From Actinacidiphila epipremni (lineage in GTDB: Bacteria > Actinomycetota > Actinomycetes > Streptomycetales > Streptomycetaceae), in assembly GCF_012034175.1 (NCBI RefSeq), contig NZ_JAATEJ010000024.1:62001-126000 (forward strand): a DNA stretch of 64,000 bases, given 5' to 3'. Shown here in pieces: positions 1-7,565 of this stretch (its first letter is position 1; every line of letters begins with the position of its first letter). The position numbers were made by a program, and so were the translations under genes. The notes under the pieces are model-generated. The model ran no database searches and was not told where the DNA came from. It worked only from the letters and a program-made list of their open reading frames with translations.

Positions 1-2
1 TC

Positions 3-320
3 GTCGTCGACTTCGCGGGCATGGGCACGACGACCTCCGACGCCGTCGACGTCGTACGCCGGCTCGGCCGCGTCGTCGTGGTCGGCCTCGGCTCGCAGAC
101 CACGACGATCTCCACCGGGGCCCTGGTCGGCAAGAGCGTGGAACTGCGCGGCTCGTACGGCGCGAGCAAGGAGGAGTACCGCGAGGTGCTCGGCCTCATC
201 GCGGACGGCCGGATCACCCCCGCGGTGGAGGAGATCCCCTTCGCCGACCTCAACGACGGCCTCGAACGTATCCGCGCGGGAAAGGTCCGCGGCCGGCTGG
301 TCACCCGGCCGGGAGCCTGA
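3..320 (+). CDS. Zinc-type alcohol dehydrogenase, C-terminal fragment cut by the window edge
   Basis: The frame is open from the first bases and ends with TGA at 318-320, so only about the last 105 residues are present. They contain the end of a Rossmann strand (VVVVGLGS), the family's TGALVGKSVELRGSYG stretch and a C-terminal DGLERIRAGKVRGR segment. This is the usual end of medium-chain NAD(P)-dependent dehydrogenases. The zinc-binding and catalytic N-terminal part lies outside the window, so the substrate cannot be judged. The gene is unrelated to the CHAT operon that follows after about 140 bases. Confidence 0.8.
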   Translation, partial: VVDFAGMGTTTSDAVDVVRRLGRVVVVGLGSQTTTISTGALVGKSVELRGSYGASKEEYREVLGLIADGRITPAVEEIPFADLNDGLERIRAGKVRGRLVTRPGA

Positions 321-461
321 CCCGCGGGGCCCGACCGGGAGCGACGGCCCCGGCCGCGTCCGAGCCCGGCGTTGTGGGAGAAAAGCCGCCACAGCCGGCC
401 AGCACGTCTAAACTCCCCTTATCGACAGCGGACTTGACCGCTACGGGGGACGGGGGGACAC

Positions 462-1376
462 GTGCCCGTATCACGTGGTGAGCCGGGCGGGGGCGCCGGC
501 TCGCCCACCTTCCAGGAGCAGGTGGACGCGTTGTGCGTGCCGCAGGCCGACGGCACCCGGCGGGTGGACGTCAGCGCCTTGCGGGCCCTCGTGGCGGCCG
601 ATCCCGAGCAGACCGCGGCCACCTGCAGGACATGCGTCACCCGCGCCAAGGAGCAGGGCAGGACCTGGCGGGGGTACGCCCAGATGGCGATGACGCTCGC
701 CGCGCTCTACGAGAGCGTCTTCGACGACGACATCCTGGCCGTATGGGTGACCGACGAGTTCGACCGCGCCGGGATCTCGGTGCCGAACCCCGCCGTCCGG
801 GTGGTCGATCCCAGGACCGGCGCCCTGTCCGACCCCGACGAGCGACCCGAGGAGGGTCCGGTCCAGATCGCGGTCGAGCGGCGGTTCATCGACGCGTGCG
901 ACATCCGCCCGCTGGTCGTCCACCTCTCCCACCAGCCGGACGGGACCGGCCCGGAGCAGCTGCGACGGCTGCGTGGGCGCCGGGGCCGGGTGCTGATCAC
1001 CTTCGACATCCCGGCGTCGGACCCCCGCGAGGTGTGGGAAGTCCCGGAGGTGCGCGATTACGTCGGCAGGCTCGCCGAGGCGATGCCTTACCTGCCCTAC
1101 TACTTCCTGCCCCGCGACTTCGGCACGCTGTTCACCTGGCTGGCCTGCCTGGCCCCGCCCGAAGCCTGGTCGCCGAGCGGCATCCGGCTGCTGCACCCCG
1201 ACGTCGTCCAGCAGGCCGCGCTGGCGGTGCACTCCGTCCGGAAGTTCGCCGCCTGGCTCGGCGACGATCCCGACGCGGTCGTGGCGACCGTCTTCTCCCC
1301 CCTGCCCGGGGAGTTCATGGCCTACGTCCACCGCGTCCAGGCCGAGCTGGACAGACGGCTCGGCGATGCCTCCTGA
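462..1376 (+). CDS. Unrecognised protein, first gene of the CHAT operon
   Basis: A 304-residue soluble protein with a GTG start, preceded by a G-rich Shine-Dalgarno-like run. I do not recognise a family. The first 110 residues look helical and include an ACRTCVTRA segment. The middle has beta-strand character (VQIAVERRF, RPLVVHLSH, RVLITFDIP). The C-terminal third has an aromatic stretch (MPYLPYYFLPRDFGTLFTWL). There is no signal peptide or membrane segment. The next gene starts 11 bases inside this one, so the two are translationally coupled. From position alone I infer a partner, sensor or regulator of the CHAT protein. That it is coding is well supported by codon bias and the coupled overlap; its function is unknown. 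Confidence 0.75.
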   Translation: MPVSRGEPGGGAGSPTFQEQVDALCVPQADGTRRVDVSALRALVAADPEQTAATCRTCVTRAKEQGRTWRGYAQMAMTLAALYESVFDDDILAVWVTDEFDRAGISVPNPAVRVVDPRTGALSDPDERPEEGPVQIAVERRFIDACDIRPLVVHLSHQPDGTGPEQLRRLRGRRGRVLITFDIPASDPREVWEVPEVRDYVGRLAEAMPYLPYYFLPRDFGTLFTWLACLAPPEAWSPSGIRLLHPDVVQQAALAVHSVRKFAAWLGDDPDAVVATVFSPLPGEFMAYVHRVQAELDRRLGDAS

Positions 1377-4164
1377 GGCCGCCGACGCGGTCGAGGCCGC
1401 ACGGCGGGTGCTGGACGGCCGGTCGTCCATGGCCGAGGCGGCCGGCCTCCTGCGGCGCCCGCTGCCCTCCGCGGCGCACCGGCACGTCCGGCACGGTGAG
1501 GTGCAGCAGCTCACGGAGATGATCGACCGGGCCGAGGACGCCGGCCGGGTCGAGATGCTCACCGAACTCGCCGCCGCAGCCGCCGCACCCGTCGCGGACC
1601 CGGTTCGCGCGCAGGTCCTGGCCCGCGGCGCGACCCGGCTGATGGCACTGCACGCCCCCGAGCCGGCCGTGGCCCTGCTGGCAGCGGCCCGCCCGCTGCT
1701 GTCCGGCGACGAGCTGATGCAACTGGAGACCGACCGGCTCCGGCTGCACGCCCTCTGCGACCTCGACGACCGCGCCGCCTTCGAACGCGACCTGCCGGGC
1801 GTGGCCGGGCAGGCCGAGCGGCTCGGCAGCGACTCCCAGCTGTGCATGGTCCTCTACGACCGGGCGGTCCTGGCAGCACGCGCCGGGGACGCCCCGTGCG
1901 CGCTGGAGAGCGTGCGGGAAGCCCGCCGGCTGCGCGCCCGTGTGCCGACGGAGGACGCATACGCGCACGCTCCCGACCAGTTCGCCCTCCAGCACGCCAG
2001 GATCGCCCGGCAGAACGGCCGGTTGGAGGAGGCGCTCGGCGCCCTGGAGGACATGCGGAAGCTCGCCCTCGCGGCCGGCCGGCACACCGAGGCGGCGTGG
2101 GCGCGCAGCGAACTCGGTATCACCTGGGACCTGCTCGGCGACAGCGGGCGGGCCGGGAAGCTGCTGCGGAGCGCCGCGGCCGAGGCGGAGCAGGCCGGGC
2201 GGGGCGACCTGGCGAGCCACTGGCGGCATGAGGTCGGCGACGGCGCGGACGGCGCGGACGGCGAGGACGGCCCGTCCCGGTACTGGCAGCGGGCGTCGGC
2301 CCTCATGCTCGGCACGACGGGCCGGGCCGAGGAGGCCGTGCCGCTGCTGCGCAAGGCGATCGCCGACGCCCGCGACGCGCACCACGCGGACCTGGAGGCC
2401 GACGCCCGCAACATGCTCGCCGCCGCGCTGGAGGAGTGCGGGCAGCCCGAGCAGGCGCAGATGGCGCTGCGGACGGCGATCGCCACCGCCCGCCGGTCCG
2501 GCGACGCACTGCGCGAGGTCCGCTACGGCACCAATCTCGCACGCGTCCTGATGTTCGACGGCGGCGTCGAGGAGGCGCAGCAGGAGATCGAGTCCGTGCT
2601 CGCCCTGGGGGAGCGGCTGCGGGCGAGCGCCGCGACCGTCGAGCTCAGCCAGAGCGTGGCCATCACGCTGGCCCGCGCGTACGACACCGCGATCCTGATC
2701 GCCGCCGGGATGCACAAGACCGCGAGGGAACTGGGCGAGGACGCGAGCCCGCAGTTCGCGGCCTTCGCGCGCACCCGGCCCGACGCGCTGGTGCGGATGG
2801 GCCAGCGGGCCCGGGCCGCCACGATGACCGAGGCCCTGCGGATCGGCCGGGTCGTGGAGGCCGACGGGGGCTCGGCCCCGGAGCTGGTCTCGGCGATGCT
2901 CGACCTGCGGGCCGGCGAGGCGGCGGTCCAACTGGCCGCCGCGCGCGTGGAGGATCTCTCCCCCGCCCTGGCGGCGCGCGACCGGAGCGCCGCGCGACTG
3001 CGGGAGGCGGCCGGCTCGGCCGGGGTGTCCCTGACGGTCGGCTCGGTCCCGGTCGGGCGCGACGACCTGGCGGCTGCCCTCGCGCCCGACGAGGTCCTGG
3101 TCGACCTGCTCACCGTCCCCGAGGGCGTGGTCGTCACCATCCTCACGCCGGCCGGGGAGTCCGCGGTCGAGATCGTCCGGTGGCCGGAGGACGACCGGCG
3201 CCGCATGGTCAAGCAGATGGAGCGCGCCTGCCGCGAGCGGGTGCGCGCCCACCGCGACGACGTCGTCGAGACCCGGCTGGCGGTCGAGGCCGCCGTGGAC
3301 GCCCTGGACGCGGTGCTGCTCACCACCGTGGCCGACACCGTACGGGCGGTGATGCCGATAGCGCCCCGGCGGATGCTGGTGAGTCCGGAGAACGAGCTCT
3401 TCCACCTGCCGTACTGGCGGCTGTCGGCCCGGCTCGACGACTGCACGGTGAGCATCCTGCCCACCCCGGGAGCGCTGCCGCTGCTGCGCGCCCGGCGCAG
3501 GGACGGGCGGCGGCCGTGGATCTCGGTGGGCGATCCGTCCGGGACGCTGCGCCACGCGGCGCAGGACCTCCCCGCCGGGCTCGGCTACCGGCCCTGCGCG
3601 CCGGAGACCGGCGCCCTGCTGCGTACGCTGCCGGCCGCCGGCCGGGTCCACTTCGCCTGCCACGGGCACTTCGAGCCGGGCAACTCGCTGCTGTCGGGGC
3701 TCGACGTCCGTGCCCCGGCCGGCCCGGCCGATCCGCTCGGGATGCCCCCGCCGGCCGGTCCGGACGCGCCCGGCCGCTTCACCGTGGCGCAGATCTCCGG
3801 CCGCCTGTACCTGCCGCACTGCTCGCTGGTGGTCCTGTCGGCCTGCACCTCCGGGCTGCCCCGGGTGCATCCCGCCAGTGAGTTCACCAGCCTGCCCGGG
3901 GCGTTCCTGATGTCCGGCGCCCGCAACGTCGTGGCGTCCCTGTGGTTCGCGCAGGACAAGGCGGCGGCGCTGCTGATGCGTGCCTTCTACGACGCGCTCG
4001 ACGGCAGTCCGTCCGCCGCGCTGGTCGCCGCCCGGCGGCGGCTGGCCGCGACCGGCAGGGCGGAGGCGGCCGAGCTCCTGGGCACCGACGACCTCCCGCC
4101 CTTCGACCCGCCGTTCGCGGAGACCGTGTACACCGACTGCTTCCAGCACTACGGAGTCGACTGA
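1366..4164 (+). CDS. TPR-CHAT protease-like protein
   Basis: A 932-residue protein. Residues of roughly 30-480 are alpha-helical repeats of tetratricopeptide type, with repeated alanine/leucine helices such as RAEEAVPLLRKAIADARDA. The C-terminal third is a CHAT domain, a caspase-like cysteine peptidase fold. It has the catalytic histidine in FACHGHF (His766) and the catalytic cysteine in VVLSACTSG (Cys827), followed by the usual GAFLMSGARNVVASLW segment. The dyad is intact, so it is probably an active protease. In other bacteria CHAT proteins act as TPR-regulated proteases that cleave a co-encoded effector (for example the type III-E CRISPR-associated protease and proteases beside bacterial gasdermins). 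Its stop overlaps the start of the next gene (TGATG), which marks that product as a likely substrate. Confidence 0.85.
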   Translation: MPPEAADAVEAARRVLDGRSSMAEAAGLLRRPLPSAAHRHVRHGEVQQLTEMIDRAEDAGRVEMLTELAAAAAAPVADPVRAQVLARGATRLMALHAPEPAVALLAAARPLLSGDELMQLETDRLRLHALCDLDDRAAFERDLPGVAGQAERLGSDSQLCMVLYDRAVLAARAGDAPCALESVREARRLRARVPTEDAYAHAPDQFALQHARIARQNGRLEEALGALEDMRKLALAAGRHTEAAWARSELGITWDLLGDSGRAGKLLRSAAAEAEQAGRGDLASHWRHEVGDGADGADGEDGPSRYWQRASALMLGTTGRAEEAVPLLRKAIADARDAHHADLEADARNMLAAALEECGQPEQAQMALRTAIATARRSGDALREVRYGTNLARVLMFDGGVEEAQQEIESVLALGERLRASAATVELSQSVAITLARAYDTAILIAAGMHKTARELGEDASPQFAAFARTRPDALVRMGQRARAATMTEALRIGRVVEADGGSAPELVSAMLDLRAGEAAVQLAAARVEDLSPALAARDRSAARLREAAGSAGVSLTVGSVPVGRDDLAAALAPDEVLVDLLTVPEGVVVTILTPAGESAVEIVRWPEDDRRRMVKQMERACRERVRAHRDDVVETRLAVEAAVDALDAVLLTTVADTVRAVMPIAPRRMLVSPENELFHLPYWRLSARLDDCTVSILPTPGALPLLRARRRDGRRPWISVGDPSGTLRHAAQDLPAGLGYRPCAPETGALLRTLPAAGRVHFACHGHFEPGNSLLSGLDVRAPAGPADPLGMPPPAGPDAPGRFTVAQISGRLYLPHCSLVVLSACTSGLPRVHPASEFTSLPGAFLMSGARNVVASLWFAQDKAAALLMRAFYDALDGSPSAALVAARRRLAATGRAEAAELLGTDDLPPFDPPFAETVYTDCFQHYGVD

Positions 4165-5009
4165 TGGCCGATCCTTCCCGTGCCTTCATCCGGGCCCTGA
4201 GCGGTGTGTGGGGCAGGGACTACTGGGTCACCTGGCATCCCTCGTCCCGCCGGGCCCTCGGCGACGTCGGCACGGTCGGGCCTTCCGGCCTGGTGCAGAT
4301 CGCGACGCTGCCCGGCGCCGATGCCGTCCCGTCCGGCCCCGGCCCGGGCTCCGGCTCCGACCCCGGCCCCGCGGGACGGGACAGCCTGACCTGGTACACC
4401 ACGGGGGCCGTCGACGTCACCTACGGCGGTACGGCGCAGGCGGCCGAGCCGACCGGGGCGCTGGCCGGTGCGCACGGGCGCGCGCAGGTGAGGTTCACCC
4501 GCAAGAACGCGCTGCTCGTGGCCTACCGGGGGCTGTCCGAGACCCGGCTCGCCGACCAGCCGCGCCTGGCCAGGGACTTGCTCACGCGTTACTGGGCCGG
4601 GGACTGGGACGCGGGCTGGTGCGTCGTCAGCCACCTGGTGACCGCGGCGTCCGGCACCGTACTCATGGCGGCCGGCAAAGGCGCCACGGCCGAACTCGCC
4701 GCCGGCGCCTCGCTCGCCGCCGGCCCCGCCGGACTCGCCGACCTCGCCGACCTCGCCGCGGAGGTCCGCGTGCACAGGTCGTCGGCCCTGCAATGCGAAC
4801 TGGTCGGCCGCGGGCTGACCCCCTTCTACCGGGTGCTCCGGCTGCGCCGCCGCTTCCTGCGCGGCATCGAGGTGTCCTACGGGGACGTCCGCGGCCCCTC
4901 CGACCGCCCGCCGCAGGTGCCGCCGGACATCCTGGAAGAGGTCGAGGACACCCCGGAGGCGGCCCTGGAGTCGCCGCCGCAACCGGTGCCGCCCGCCGAC
5001 GACGAGTGA
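4164..5009 (+). CDS. Candidate gasdermin-like pore-forming effector (substrate of the CHAT protease?)
   Basis: 281 residues; the ATG shares a base with the upstream stop. Residues 1-55 carry an N-terminal helix (FIRALSGVWG) then ALGDVGTVGPSGLVQIA. A Pro/Gly/Ser-rich loop follows at about 57-72, then beta-rich segments, then CVVSHLVTAASGTVLMAAGK followed by GATAELAAGA. A strand FYRVLRLRRR near residue 235 is followed by an acidic, proline-rich tail of about 40 residues. The order (N-terminal helix, long amphipathic beta segments around a small-residue AGK patch, a closing Phe/Arg strand, a removable C-terminal tail) resembles the gasdermin N-domain, and the neighbour is a CHAT protease. This is pattern reading, not a database match. 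The N-terminal cysteine that is lipidated in known bacterial gasdermins is absent. Alternatives are another beta-barrel toxin or an unknown regulator. Confidence 0.45.
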   Translation: MADPSRAFIRALSGVWGRDYWVTWHPSSRRALGDVGTVGPSGLVQIATLPGADAVPSGPGPGSGSDPGPAGRDSLTWYTTGAVDVTYGGTAQAAEPTGALAGAHGRAQVRFTRKNALLVAYRGLSETRLADQPRLARDLLTRYWAGDWDAGWCVVSHLVTAASGTVLMAAGKGATAELAAGASLAAGPAGLADLADLAAEVRVHRSSALQCELVGRGLTPFYRVLRLRRRFLRGIEVSYGDVRGPSDRPPQVPPDILEEVEDTPEAALESPPQPVPPADDE

Positions 5010-5131
5010 CGGCCGGCGGCCGACCCGGCGCCACCCGCCCGGCCCTGCGCGCGGAAGGCCGCCGCGCCGGACACGCCCGTTGACCGAGCCCCCGTACGCC
5101 GCGGTCGCCGCGTATTCTTGGTGGTGTCGTA

Positions 5132-5196
5132 CGGCGGAGGGGCTCGCCGTCATCCGCGGCGTCGTGCCGCCAACGGTCCCTACCTTCACAGGTAGG
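5132..5196 (+). promoter_or_regulatory. Diverged fluoride-type riboswitch before the second enolase
   Basis: The folding plan matches the fluoride aptamer. P1 is CGGCG (5132-5136) with CGCCG (5145-5149) around an 8-base loop. P2 is GCGGC (5156-5160) with GCCGC (5166-5170). A 4-base joiner is followed by GGTCCCT (5175-5181), which can form the pseudoknot with AGGGGC (5138-5143). The conserved core bases differ: the loop starts GAG instead of AUG and the joiner is CAAC instead of UGAU. The aptamer 3' strand also pairs in the hairpin CCTACCT (5179-5185) / AGGTAGG (5190-5196), which covers a Shine-Dalgarno (GGTAGGAG) before ATG 5203. This suggests translational control. A canonical copy sits upstream of the nearby MutS genes. 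Confidence 0.5.
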
Positions 5197-5202
5197 AGAG
5201 CC

Positions 5203-5496
5203 ATGCCCCCGTTTCCCACCCGCGCAGCGGCCCCAGCGCCGCGAGGCCCGCGCCTTGGTGCGCCCGGGGCCGGGCGCGGGACGCCGCGGCGCGGTGCGGG
5301 CGTGCGATCTTCCCCCGCCGGGTCTGCCCGGCTTCCTCGACGAAAGGCCGACCGTGTCCTTGCAGATCGTTACGCTGCGTGCTGTCGAAATCCTCGATTC
5401 CCGGTCGCGTCCGACGCTGTCGGTGACGGTGGGCCTGTCCGGTGGGGCGGTGGCGACCGCGGGGGTGCCGTCCGGGGCGTCGACGGGGTCGGGTGA
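5203..5496 (+). CDS. Possible 97-residue leader ORF overlapping the enolase start
   Basis: ATG 5203 has a very good Shine-Dalgarno (AGGTAGGAG) at the end of the riboswitch hairpin. The reading frame runs without a stop to 5496, overlapping the enolase start (5354) in another frame. The peptide is low in complexity and rich in Arg, Gly and Pro, and resembles no family I know. I think it matters, if at all, as a translated leader that couples the riboswitch-controlled ribosome entry site to enolase translation. It may be an artefact of GC-rich sequence. Confidence 0.25.
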   Translation: MPPFPTRAAAPAPRGPRLGAPGAGRGTPRRGAGVRSSPAGSARLPRRKADRVLADRYAACCRNPRFPVASDAVGDGGPVRWGGGDRGGAVRGVDGVG

Positions 5497-6622
5497 GGCG
5501 GTGGAGTTGCGGGACCTGGACCCGGCGCGTTACGGCGGGCAGGGCGTGCGTACCGCGGTCGGGCATGTCAACGGGGTGATCGCCGACGCCTTGCGCGGGC
5601 GGGAGTTCGCCGATCTGGCCGCCGTGGACGGGGCGTTGATCGAGCTGGACGGCACGCCGGACAAGTCCCGGCTGGGTGCCAACGCGGTCATCGGGGTGTC
5701 GATGGCGGTGGCGCGGGCCGCGGCGGTCGAGGCGGGGGTGCCGCTGTGGCGGTATCTCGCCCCGGTGGGTGTCGCCCCGCGGCTGCCGGTGCCGCACTTC
5801 AATGTGCTCAACGGCGGGGCCCATGCGCCCAACCCGCTCGACTTCCAGGAGTTCATGATCGCCCCGCTGGGCGCTCCGGACATCGCGGAGGCGGTACGGG
5901 CCGGCGCCGAGGTCTACGCGGCCCTGCGGAAGAGGCTGCGTGATGCCGGCCATGACACCGGGCTGGGCGACGAGGGGGGCTTCGCGCCCGCGCTGTCCCG
6001 GCCGGAGGACGCGCTCGACGTCATCGCGCAGGCCATCGCCGACGCCGGGTACCCGGCCGGCCGGGACGGGGTCGCCATCGCGCTGGACCCGGCGGCCAGC
6101 GAGTTCCGGCAGAAGGACGGCCGCTACCGTGTCGACGGTGAGCTGCTGGACAGCGGGGACCTGATCGCCCGCTACCGGAGGATCGTCGAGGACTACCCCG
6201 TGTGGAGCATCGAGGACGGCCTCGGCGAGGACGACCGGGAGGGGTGGGCGAGGCTGACCACCGACCTGGGCGGGCACATCCAGCTCGTCGGCGACGACAA
6301 CTTCGTCACCGACCCGGCGGTCATCTCCGCGGCGGTGTGCGACGGCATCGCCAACGCCTCGCTGATCAAGCCCAACCAGATCGGCACCGTGACCGAGACG
6401 CTGCAGGCGGTGGCCGTGTGCCGCGACGTCGGCTACGGGGCCATGGTCTCGCACCGCTCCGGCGAGACGGAGGACTCCTTCATCGCCGACTTCGCGGTCG
6501 CCACCGGCTGCGGCCAGCTCAAGTCCGGGGCGCCGGCCCGCGGTGAGCGCGTCGCGAAGTACAACCGCCTCGTCGAGATCGCCGCGGACAACCCGGACCT
6601 GCCCTACGGGCTGGGACGGTGA
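5354..6622 (+). CDS. eno: Enolase (second, fluoride-associated copy)
   Basis: A 422-residue phosphopyruvate hydratase (2-phosphoglycerate to phosphoenolpyruvate), cytoplasmic. The GTG start follows AAAGG and gives the usual N-terminus ([16 protein letters not shown]). All hallmarks are present: mobile loop [21 protein letters not shown], metal-binding IEDGL and GDDNF, catalytic LIKPNQIGT, and [10 protein letters not shown] phosphoglycerate mutase follows with a GTGA overlap, so the unit rebuilds the lower-glycolysis step 3-PG to PEP. Enolase is the classic fluoride target, and enolase genes are known members of fluoride-riboswitch regulons. I infer an inducible spare or fluoride-tolerant enolase besides the housekeeping copy, which is not in this window. 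Confidence 0.93.
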   Translation: MSLQIVTLRAVEILDSRSRPTLSVTVGLSGGAVATAGVPSGASTGSGEAVELRDLDPARYGGQGVRTAVGHVNGVIADALRGREFADLAAVDGALIELDGTPDKSRLGANAVIGVSMAVARAAAVEAGVPLWRYLAPVGVAPRLPVPHFNVLNGGAHAPNPLDFQEFMIAPLGAPDIAEAVRAGAEVYAALRKRLRDAGHDTGLGDEGGFAPALSRPEDALDVIAQAIADAGYPAGRDGVAIALDPAASEFRQKDGRYRVDGELLDSGDLIARYRRIVEDYPVWSIEDGLGEDDREGWARLTTDLGGHIQLVGDDNFVTDPAVISAAVCDGIANASLIKPNQIGTVTETLQAVAVCRDVGYGAMVSHRSGETEDSFIADFAVATGCGQLKSGAPARGERVAKYNRLVEIAADNPDLPYGLGR

Positions 6623-7368
6623 CACCGCGGCAGCCGCCCGGCGTCCTCGTCCTGCTGCGCCACGGGCAGTCCACGGCCAACGCCGGCGGGGTCTTCACCG
6701 GCTGGATCGACGTGCCGCTGACACCGGACGGCCGGGCCGAGGCGCTCGCCGCCGGGCGACTGCTCGGGGCCGCCGGCCTGCTGCCGGACGTGGCGCACAC
6801 CTCGGTGCTGCGCCGCTCCATCGTGAGCGCCGACCTGGTCCTCTCCGCGCTCGGCCGGGACTGGATCCCGGTCCGCCGCACCTGGCGGCTCAACGAGCGC
6901 CACTACGGCGCCCTGACCGGACGCCGCAAGGCCGAGGTGCGCGCGGAGGCGGGGGAGGAGCGGTACGCCCTGTGGCGGCGGTCCCTCGACGTCGCCCCAC
7001 CGCCCGCCGTACCCGGCACCGCACCGCCGGCCGGCGACCCGCGCTACGCCGGCCTCCCGCCGGACGCCCGGCCCGCGACCGAGAGCCTCGCCGACGTCCA
7101 GGCGCGGCTGCTGCCGTACTGGGCCGACCACCTCGCCCCCGACCTGGCCCGCGGCCGTACCGTCCTGGTCGTCGCCCACGGCAACTCCCTGCGCGCCCTG
7201 GTCGCCCACCTCGACGCCCTCCCCCCGGAGCAGGTCGCCGCCCTCAACATCCCCACCGGCATCCCCCTGCGCTACCGCTTCACCCCCGACCTGCGCCCCG
7301 CCGAACCCGCCCAGTACCTGGACCCGGAAGCGGCGACCCGCGCGGCCGAGGCGGTCGCCCACCAGTGA
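6619..7368 (+). CDS. gpmA: 2,3-bisphosphoglycerate-dependent phosphoglycerate mutase family protein
   Basis: 249 residues, GTG start overlapping the enolase stop. Histidine-phosphatase fold: the phosphorylated-histidine motif LRHGQSTAN near the N-terminus, then [15 protein letters not shown], the substrate loop [14 protein letters not shown], and the second catalytic histidine in [12 protein letters not shown]. These are signatures of the cofactor-dependent mutase that interconverts 3- and 2-phosphoglycerate, the substrate of the enolase before it. The region around residues 125-155 is a proline-rich insertion ([14 protein letters not shown]) that is not strongly conserved. It is co-transcribed with the enolase and ends just before the convergent small ORF at 7378-7563. 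Confidence 0.88.
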   Translation: MTPRQPPGVLVLLRHGQSTANAGGVFTGWIDVPLTPDGRAEALAAGRLLGAAGLLPDVAHTSVLRRSIVSADLVLSALGRDWIPVRRTWRLNERHYGALTGRRKAEVRAEAGEERYALWRRSLDVAPPPAVPGTAPPAGDPRYAGLPPDARPATESLADVQARLLPYWADHLAPDLARGRTVLVVAHGNSLRALVAHLDALPPEQVAALNIPTGIPLRYRFTPDLRPAEPAQYLDPEAATRAAEAVAHQ

Positions 7369-7377
7369 ACGCCCCGG

Positions 7378-7563
7378 TCACGCCGTCCGCGTACGCCCCA
7401 TGCGCCGCACCCTCAGGAGCAGCGGCAGCGCGGCGGCCTGGACGACGACGGAGAAGACGACGGCCCCGCTGACCGACCGGTCGTAGAGCACGCCGCCTCG
7501 CCCTCCGATGAGCAGCACGAACCGGAAAGCCGAGCGACGCGCGTGGTCCTGCGGGGACGGCAC
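7378..7563 (-). pseudogene. Fragment resembling the C-terminus of a cation/proton antiporter
   Basis: A 61-codon frame starting at GTG 7563 with GACGAGG upstream, directly after the MutS-like gene. The peptide has FRFVLLIGGRGGVLYDRS then VFSVVVQAAALPLLLRVRRM, which resembles the last two membrane segments of CPA-type Na+/H+ antiporters (GGLRG...LVQGLTLP). The rest of such a transporter is missing. Na+/H+ antiporters are among known fluoride-riboswitch-controlled genes, so this is probably a decayed member of the island. It could instead be a small membrane protein that happens to look similar. Confidence 0.35.
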
Positions 7564-7565
7564 GG

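Noticed and set aside
2235-2272. Short tandem repeat in the CHAT gene (GGCGCGGACGGC-like units)
   Set aside because: In frame, coding a short Gly-Ala-Asp loop between helices. Too short to be a meaningful repeat array.
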